From assembly GCA_001805125.1 (NCBI GenBank), contig MHEF01000029.1, forward strand, positions 10,754 through 20,351: DNA of 9,598 nt, given 5' to 3'. Under the pieces are notes generated by a model. The model had not been told where the DNA came from. It saw only the letters and a list, made by a program, of their open reading frames with translations, and did no database searches. Positions 4,960-9,598 of the stretch are shown piece after piece; within the stretch, counting starts at the first letter, position 1, and every line of letters starts with the position of its first letter. Position numbers and translations under genes: made by a program. The DNA comes from Nitrospirae bacterium RBG_13_39_12. Its GTDB lineage: Bacteria; Nitrospirota; Thermodesulfovibrionia; Thermodesulfovibrionales; SM23-35.

Positions 4960-5442
4960 CTACATTTTAGTCAGGAGATAGTTGTCGAGTTCTATCCTGT
5001 AATGGATTGCATCAAGGAGAATCATGACCCTGTCAGGTCCTTTTATATCTTTTTCAAAAATACCGTAGAAATCCTTAAAAGGTCCTTCTTTTATAAGAAC
5101 CCTGTCCCCCTTTTCAAATCTATGGGGTTTGATAACAATTATATTACCTTCATCCATCCCTTCTTTTATTGTGCTGATAATCTCATCGTAAACGACAATT
5201 GGATTGCGTTTCCCCACAATGTACCTCACCCCTCTTGTGTAAGTTATCAGATGGGTATATTTTTCCTTGTCAAACTTTGCGAACAGGTAACAGGGGAAGA
5301 GAGGTTCTATGACTTCAGCAAGTTTGTGGCGTTTGTATCTTTTTGTTTTGAGTTTTGGGTTGAGGATATCAATTCCTATCCCCTCAAGGCGAGTTGCTAC
5401 TGAATCCTCTTTCCCGGGTTTTGTATAAATTGCATACCACAC
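4960..5442 (-). CDS. RfaH-like specialised NusG paralogue (transcription antiterminator)
   Basis: The 160-residue protein has a NusG N-terminal domain (about 1-100) and a KOW domain (about 108-155). WYAIYTKPGKE opens the NGN fold, EPLFPCYLFAKFD (46-58) closely parallels the E. coli RfaH segment PLFPNYLFVEFD, and TRGVRYIVG (69-77) parallels its TRGV segment. The KOW part EKGDRVLIKEGPFKDFYGIF (110-129) and the following RVMILLDAI also align with RfaH. Housekeeping NusG is longer and usually sits beside ribosomal protein genes, so this is most likely a locus-specific factor that binds RNA polymerase and suppresses termination in a long polysaccharide operon. The start is GTG at 5440-5442, directly after an in-frame TAA and without a good Shine-Dalgarno; an AAGAAGGG lies 25 nt upstream. 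It follows the ligase gene after 58 bp. RfaH, LoaP and UpxY-type factors are hard to separate from sequence alone. Confidence 0.88.
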   Translation of the reverse strand: MWYAIYTKPGKEDSVATRLEGIGIDILNPKLKTKRYKRHKLAEVIEPLFPCYLFAKFDKEKYTHLITYTRGVRYIVGKRNPIVVYDEIISTIKEGMDEGNIIVIKPHRFEKGDRVLIKEGPFKDFYGIFEKDIKGPDRVMILLDAIHYRIELDNYLLTKM

Positions 5443-5500
5443 TTATGAATATTATAAATCATTTCCCTTCTTAATAATAAGAGAGGCATTTGGTTTGATT

Positions 5501-6868
5501 TCATAAATCCTTTTTTTCTTTACCCTCTGAAATATCCCGGGACATCTCATTGCCTATTCTCGAAACAGCAAATGCCATCCCAAATACAGCTGATAGCATC
5601 AGCGCATTCGAAGGGATATGGAGATTAAAATCAAATATGCTGTGGACGGCAATAGTAGTTATTGAAGAGAGTACGGACATCTTGATTATCCCCGTTCTCC
5701 CATCCCAACCGCCCTGGAATACAGTGCGGAAAAAGAAGAATAAAAAGAGCAGGAGCAATATTGTCCCGATTATGCCTGCCTCGAGAATAAATTCAAGATA
5801 GTCATTATGAGCGTGGTCCAGAATGGATACGAGAGCTCCTGTCGAATATAAAGGGAAAACATATATATACGTGCCCAGACCGCAACCTGTCAGAAAAAAG
5901 TCTTTTATGGCAGGTAAAGTATCTGCCCAGGCAGCAAACCTCGCTTCACGCGACATATCAGTCTGATAAAACCTGTCAACTATAGGGTCAATCCCCAGAT
6001 ATAGAAGGTACAGGAAAATCACAGACACAAAGGCTGCGAGAGCCAATATCTTCTTTGTCTTGATCTTATTCCAGGAAATGAAGAGTCCGAAAACAGCGAT
6101 GCCTCCAAAAAAGCTTATTATGCCTGCCCTGGAAAGGGAAAAAAACAGTGATACAGCCATTATGACACCGAAGAAACCGAATAGCAATTTTCTCTCCTTC
6201 CTTCTCCTTGTAAATGCAAGTCCAAGGGTAAGGGGTATGAGCAAACCGATAAATCCGGCATAGTGGTTTCTGTTCCCGAACGGGCCGAAGGGGGTTCCCT
6301 CGTATACCTGTCTGATCCAGTAAATCTTGTCGTTCCATGTTGCCTTCTGGAGGATCGCAAAAACAGCAAGCACAAAACCGAAATAGCTTAATATCTTAAG
6401 CAACCGCACCAGACTGCGCATGTCTTTTATGCTGAATGCAAGCAGAATAAAGAAAAGGGAGTAAGTAAGCAGACTAAGGAATTCGATGCCTGTATTATAG
6501 GAATAAAGGCTTATATGCATAAGGGGTTTTTTATCAACTGCGTAGAACGAATAGAGCTCAAAGGATTTTGATGATATATATCTCAGGACCGCAGACGGAA
6601 ACGGAAGCATCTGGATAAAAATATATGCAAGAAGTCCGAATAACGCAATAAGCATATATTTTTCTTCCCTGCGGATAATTTTTATATCAGTGTTTTGAGG
6701 ATGCTTTATTCTGTTTCTGATGAGCCATATCAATACGAGCGTAAGGACAGACGCTTCAACAATTGCTGATGCCCAAATCTCAACCGAGCCGAAACAAAGC
6801 ACAGAGAATATAAGTATTACTGATGCAATGACGATTATCTTTGAGTCAGGCTGATCCCGTCTATCCAT
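5501..6868 (-). CDS. O-antigen polymerase/ligase family membrane protein (Wzy_C)
   Basis: Polytopic inner-membrane protein of 455 residues that either polymerises undecaprenyl-linked repeat units (Wzy) or transfers glycan to an acceptor (WaaL-like); sequence does not separate these. I count about 11-12 hydrophobic segments, including 11-31, 32-50, 71-91, 125-146, 155-174, 202-220, 228-266, 273-291, 361-381 and 420-437. Family motifs are FGPFGNRNHYAGF (194-206), FSLSRAGI (243-250), and a large periplasmic loop (about 292-360) with Arg307/Arg310, GCGLGTY (328-334) and HAHNDYLEFILEAG (352-365). HSIFDFNLHIPSNAL (409-423) is typical of polymerases in exopolysaccharide loci. The ATG lies inside the TPR gene (34-nt overlap) with a GGCGGG site upstream, so translation is probably coupled. 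Stop is TAA, 58 bp before the RfaH-like gene. With Wzc upstream, a Wzy-type polymerase role fits best. Confidence 0.9.
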   Translation of the reverse strand: MDRRDQPDSKIIVIASVILIFSVLCFGSVEIWASAIVEASVLTLVLIWLIRNRIKHPQNTDIKIIRREEKYMLIALFGLLAYIFIQMLPFPSAVLRYISSKSFELYSFYAVDKKPLMHISLYSYNTGIEFLSLLTYSLFFILLAFSIKDMRSLVRLLKILSYFGFVLAVFAILQKATWNDKIYWIRQVYEGTPFGPFGNRNHYAGFIGLLIPLTLGLAFTRRRKERKLLFGFFGVIMAVSLFFSLSRAGIISFFGGIAVFGLFISWNKIKTKKILALAAFVSVIFLYLLYLGIDPIVDRFYQTDMSREARFAAWADTLPAIKDFFLTGCGLGTYIYVFPLYSTGALVSILDHAHNDYLEFILEAGIIGTILLLLFLFFFFRTVFQGGWDGRTGIIKMSVLSSITTIAVHSIFDFNLHIPSNALMLSAVFGMAFAVSRIGNEMSRDISEGKEKKDL

Positions 6869-8082
6869 GCATTCCCGCCAATCTTGTTGTCCAGTTTATT
6901 TGATCCTTCCCTGCTTACACCTATGGTTACGGCACTGCATCCGGAAGGCACCCTGAACTCAAGGTTAAACTCTTTCCAGAAATTAGTACCTGTTATCACG
7001 TCAGACTTTTTATAAAGGCCATTGCAGCCATGCCCCGCAACCGAGAGGAAGAGCCCGTTCGCTGTTGTTAACGAATCGGTCTTGATGTTTCCGGTCAGCA
7101 GATATCCGGCGCCGGGGATGACCCTCACAATGTGTGAGGCGATTGTAATATGAGGATTATGTTCGCCGTCAAAAGTCACTCCAAGCGAACGCTTCCCGAG
7201 CAGATGGATATCACCGTCGAAAAACACATCAACTCCCTCTGCTTCGCGAATCTTCCAGTCAAAACCGCCGTTCAGTATATCATACTCAAAGCTGCCGTTC
7301 CAGAGAAGGGAAGGGTTTTCTTCTTTTTTGCCTTCGAATCTCTTATTCGTAAAATCCTTCCAGATGTTATCTGCATCCGTATAAAGATTTTTTGATATAA
7401 GAAAGTCTGTATACCTGAGCAATAATTCATCTTCCACTGCTGCGTTTTTCATAACATCCCAGAGGTCTTTTGATTCACTTATTCTGTTGGTAGAAATAAG
7501 ATAAAGGAGGTATCTTTTATAATAATCATATGAATCGGGTATGAGATTTTTCAGGATATATTGCGGATTGACCCCGAGTTTCCATATTATGTCGTAAGCA
7601 TCTTCCTGTCTTTCCGGCTTAAGAAGGACAAACTCCCTGAATTTCTTTAACGACTTTTCCAAATCACCGTTGATAAGATAGTAAACACCCGCCTCCCACA
7701 TTACAGCAGGGTTTTTGGGGATAAGCATTACAGCTCTCTCAATTGCATTCACTGCATCCCCTTTCTGTCCTGCTGTCTGGTATGCCTTTGCAAGGTCAAG
7801 CCAGCAGCCACCCTGCAAAGGACTCAGCCTTAGGGACTCTTTATAATAATCGACCGCCTTTTTCAGGTCAGGAGAGTCAATGTCATACTGGTAAAATCTT
7901 CCAAGCAGGTATTGATAGGTAGCGTTCCTGGAGTCATACCGGATTGCTGAAAGAAGCCCTTTCTCATTCATTTTATCGAAATAGAAATCGCTGATAAACG
8001 GCTTGCATACAAACCAGATTAAGAGGAGGTATAAAGAAAATATTATTGATGATGACAGGATTCGGTGCTCATTTATTTTCAT
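6835..8082 (-). CDS. Membrane-anchored TPR protein with C-terminal jelly-roll-like domain
   Basis: A 415-residue protein of unassigned function. A single hydrophobic segment (about 11-30) after MKINEHRILS suggests an uncleaved N-terminal anchor with the rest in the periplasm. Residues 53-158 contain about three tetratricopeptide repeats, the clearest being CWLDLAKAYQTAGQKGDAVNAI (split here as 93-102 and 103-114) and the next unit from AVMWEAGVYY (126-135). Residues about 160-255 are helical. Residues 258-413 look like a beta-sandwich, carbohydrate-binding-module-like domain: WNGSFEYD at the start, GVTFDGEHN, GYLLTGNIKTD, FRVPSG and AWIDGISLT near the end. It overlaps the kinase gene by 14 nt (ATGAAAATAAATGA) and the ligase gene by 34 nt, so the three are probably coupled. 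A scaffold that gathers the polymerase, the chain-length regulator and the glycan is an inference. I know of no established gene name. Confidence 0.85.
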   Translation of the reverse strand: MKINEHRILSSSIIFSLYLLLIWFVCKPFISDFYFDKMNEKGLLSAIRYDSRNATYQYLLGRFYQYDIDSPDLKKAVDYYKESLRLSPLQGGCWLDLAKAYQTAGQKGDAVNAIERAVMLIPKNPAVMWEAGVYYLINGDLEKSLKKFREFVLLKPERQEDAYDIIWKLGVNPQYILKNLIPDSYDYYKRYLLYLISTNRISESKDLWDVMKNAAVEDELLLRYTDFLISKNLYTDADNIWKDFTNKRFEGKKEENPSLLWNGSFEYDILNGGFDWKIREAEGVDVFFDGDIHLLGKRSLGVTFDGEHNPHITIASHIVRVIPGAGYLLTGNIKTDSLTTANGLFLSVAGHGCNGLYKKSDVITGTNFWKEFNLEFRVPSGCSAVTIGVSREGSNKLDNKIGGNAWIDGISLTQR

Positions 8083-9598
8083 TACTGTAGTAGTATCTGT
8101 AGTAGTTATAATAATGGCTGTAACGCATGGCTGACTGGTCTAACGAGTTTAGTACGACCCCCAGTATTTTTGCATTAACACTCATAAGAAGTCTCCTTGC
8201 CTCCCGGGCAGCCTCTTTTTGTGTCGATCCTGATCTTACAACCATCATAACACCGTCAGTATGCTGGCTTATAATGAGAGGGTCTGCTATGCCGAGCACA
8301 GGGGGAGCATCGATTACAATAAAGTTGTACATCTGGTAGAGATTCTGTATCAGCTCGCTTAACCTGTATGAGCCGAGAAGCTCTGCAGGATTGGGCGGAG
8401 CAGGTCCGGCAGTGATTATATCAAGATTCTGAATATCGGTTGTTTTTATCAAACCGTTACCGAATTCCGCATTGCCCGAAAGAAAAGTGGACAGGCCTAC
8501 GGTGTTGTCAAGTCCAAAGATATTATGCAGCCTTGATTTGCGCATATCTCCATCTATGACTACAGCCTTTACATCTGATTTTGTAAGACTGATTGCTGTG
8601 TTTATCGCTGTGGTAGTCTTGCCTTCGCTCCCTGCTGCGCTTGTTACCATTATTACCCTCGGCGGTTTGCCACCGGTTGAAAGGAGCAGGAACGTCCTTA
8701 TGGAACGGTAGGCCTCGGAAATAGGACTTCTTCCGTCCAGATGGGCTATGCATTCAACAGGAAGATTTTCACTTTTATCAGAGTATGATGGAACGAGTCC
8801 GAGCGGCGGCAGGGACACCTTTTTCTCCACATCCTCCGGGGTCTTGATAGTTCTGTCAAGGTACTCTGCAAAGAAGGCCAGTCCAACTCCTCCGAGAAGG
8901 CCAACTATTATAGACAACAAAATATTTTTGCTTTTGTTGGGTTTGAACGGTTTTTTGGGAACCTCTGCCTTGTCAAGCACCTGTATGTTGCTTGCCGTGA
9001 GGGTTCCGGAGACATCTGTCTCCTTAAGCCTCTGCAAAAGACCATTATACAGTTCTTTGTTTGTATCGGTTTCTCTCTTGAGTATCTGGTACTGGACGGA
9101 GCGCTGGTTAAGTGAAAGCGCTTCTTTTTTCTGTGACTCGAATGCGGATTTCAGCTGGTTTTCGCGGTTCAGTGCCACCTCATAATCCTTTTTAATGCTT
9201 AAAACAACCCTTTTTATTTCCTGGTCCATCTTACCACTGATCTTGTTGATATGCTCTTTAAGCTTTACCATCTGCGGATAGCCAGGTTTGTATGTCTTTG
9301 ACTGCTTGCTGTATTCAGATTCGAGCCCGGCAAGTTCTTTTCTGAGAGATGAAACCATCTCGTTATTCATCACAACAGAGCTCGATTCAGGGTCTCCGGA
9401 AATTACTTCCCTGTAAAGTGCCTCAGTTTTTATTCTCTCTGCAGTTGCATCCGTAAGCTCGGTCGACAGTTCAGAAAGCTTTTTTGTGATTATATTCTCG
9501 CCGCCTTCACCACCTTCTGTTTCATTAACAAAGATTATCTCATTCCTCGCAGCATACTTATTGAGGCTCTCCTCTGTCTGTTCAACCTTTCCCTTCAT
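8069..9598 (-). CDS. Wzc-type bacterial tyrosine kinase / polysaccharide co-polymerase, 5' end cut
   Basis: Inner-membrane protein that sets glycan chain length and export through cyclic autophosphorylation. The visible part has 509 residues (numbered from the edge). Residues 1-190 are a long periplasmic coiled-coil segment; 212-223 is the Pro/Lys-rich motif before the second membrane helix (225-245). The cytoplasmic BY-kinase domain has the oligomerisation motif EAYRSIR (295-301), Walker A SAAGSEGKTTT (320-330), Walker A' VVIDGDM (346-352) and Walker B IVIDAPP (427-433). It ends in a Tyr cluster with eight tyrosines between 493 and 504. The ATG at 9596-9598 lies exactly at the edge inside the periplasmic coil, so it is very unlikely to be the true start; the first membrane helix and the Wzz domain must lie outside. 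Fusion of Wzz and kinase in one chain is the proteobacterial arrangement. The stop overlaps the TPR gene by 14 nt. Confidence 0.95.
   Translation of the reverse strand: MKGKVEQTEESLNKYAARNEIIFVNETEGGEGGENIITKKLSELSTELTDATAERIKTEALYREVISGDPESSSVVMNNEMVSSLRKELAGLESEYSKQSKTYKPGYPQMVKLKEHINKISGKMDQEIKRVVLSIKKDYEVALNRENQLKSAFESQKKEALSLNQRSVQYQILKRETDTNKELYNGLLQRLKETDVSGTLTASNIQVLDKAEVPKKPFKPNKSKNILLSIIVGLLGGVGLAFFAEYLDRTIKTPEDVEKKVSLPPLGLVPSYSDKSENLPVECIAHLDGRSPISEAYRSIRTFLLLSTGGKPPRVIMVTSAAGSEGKTTTAINTAISLTKSDVKAVVIDGDMRKSRLHNIFGLDNTVGLSTFLSGNAEFGNGLIKTTDIQNLDIITAGPAPPNPAELLGSYRLSELIQNLYQMYNFIVIDAPPVLGIADPLIISQHTDGVMMVVRSGSTQKEAAREARRLLMSVNAKILGVVLNSLDQSAMRYSHYYNYYRYYYSNENK

Noticed and set aside
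5002..5403. A 133-codon plus-strand ORF opposite the RfaH-like gene
   Set aside because: It is the antisense of a well-supported NusG-family frame and has no domain signature.
5443..5500. Promoter for the RfaH-like gene based on a TATAAT at 5451-5456 (minus strand)
   Set aside because: It lies only 8 bp from the GTG and has no recognisable -35 at a workable distance.
6066..6375. Two minus-strand ORFs within the ligase gene
   Set aside because: Both overlap the conserved Wzy_C region in other frames and show no recognisable features.
8748..9185. A 145-codon plus-strand ORF opposite the kinase gene
   Set aside because: It is antisense to the coiled-coil and membrane part of the Wzc-type protein; its Ser/Leu-rich composition is typical of an antisense shadow, and it has no motif.

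Overview
The window is one strand-uniform exopolysaccharide / O-antigen locus. All nine genes lie on the minus strand, so transcription runs from the right edge (9598) to the left edge (1). The genes at both edges are cut by the window. I see no RNA genes, insertion sequences, CRISPR arrays or phage genes, and no gene with an internal frameshift. No gene-free stretch exceeds 300 bases; the largest gaps are 295 bp (4665-4959) and 291 bp (1903-2193).

Reading in the direction of transcription, the upstream half is compact. It holds a Wzc-type tyrosine autokinase / chain-length regulator (8069-9598, N-terminus missing), a membrane-anchored TPR protein with a C-terminal jelly-roll-like domain (6835-8082), a Wzy/WaaL-type polymerase or ligase (5501-6868) and an RfaH-like NusG paralogue (4960-5442). 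The first three overlap (14 and 34 nt), which points to translational coupling. The downstream half is loosely packed and makes the sugar donor: rmlA (3792-4664), rmlC (3048-3650), rmlD (2194-3051), rmlB (937-1902) and the start of a phosphomannomutase/phosphoglucomutase gene (1-790). Together these five could take hexose-6-phosphate through glucose-1-phosphate and dTDP-glucose to dTDP-L-rhamnose. The first three genes could polymerise and export a rhamnose-containing glycan, with the RfaH-like factor promoting read-through of a long operon. No glycosyltransferases or flippase are in view, so the locus probably continues beyond the window.

The least ordinary part is the non-coding DNA of the rml half. 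Its spacers hold short repeats of several kinds: a degenerate 7-bp tandem array filling almost the whole rmlB-pmm gap, a related 7-bp array upstream of rmlA, a CTTTACC array between rmlA and rmlC, a 9-bp repeat in the rmlB leader, two REP-like palindromes in opposite orientation (translating as the familiar VIPA.. and VILGLDPGIQ peptides) and a 16-bp-arm inverted repeat. The spacers of the upstream half have none.

The organism is a Gram-negative-type bacterium, as shown by the Wzc, Wzy/WaaL and RfaH-like genes. It is moderately AT-rich. The repeat style and the locus composition recall environmental Nitrospirota or Desulfobacterota-type genomes, but this taxonomic guess comes from general familiarity and not from a search. 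I did not find a clearly new multi-gene system; the heptamer arrays and the locus-embedded RfaH-like gene deserve the closest look.
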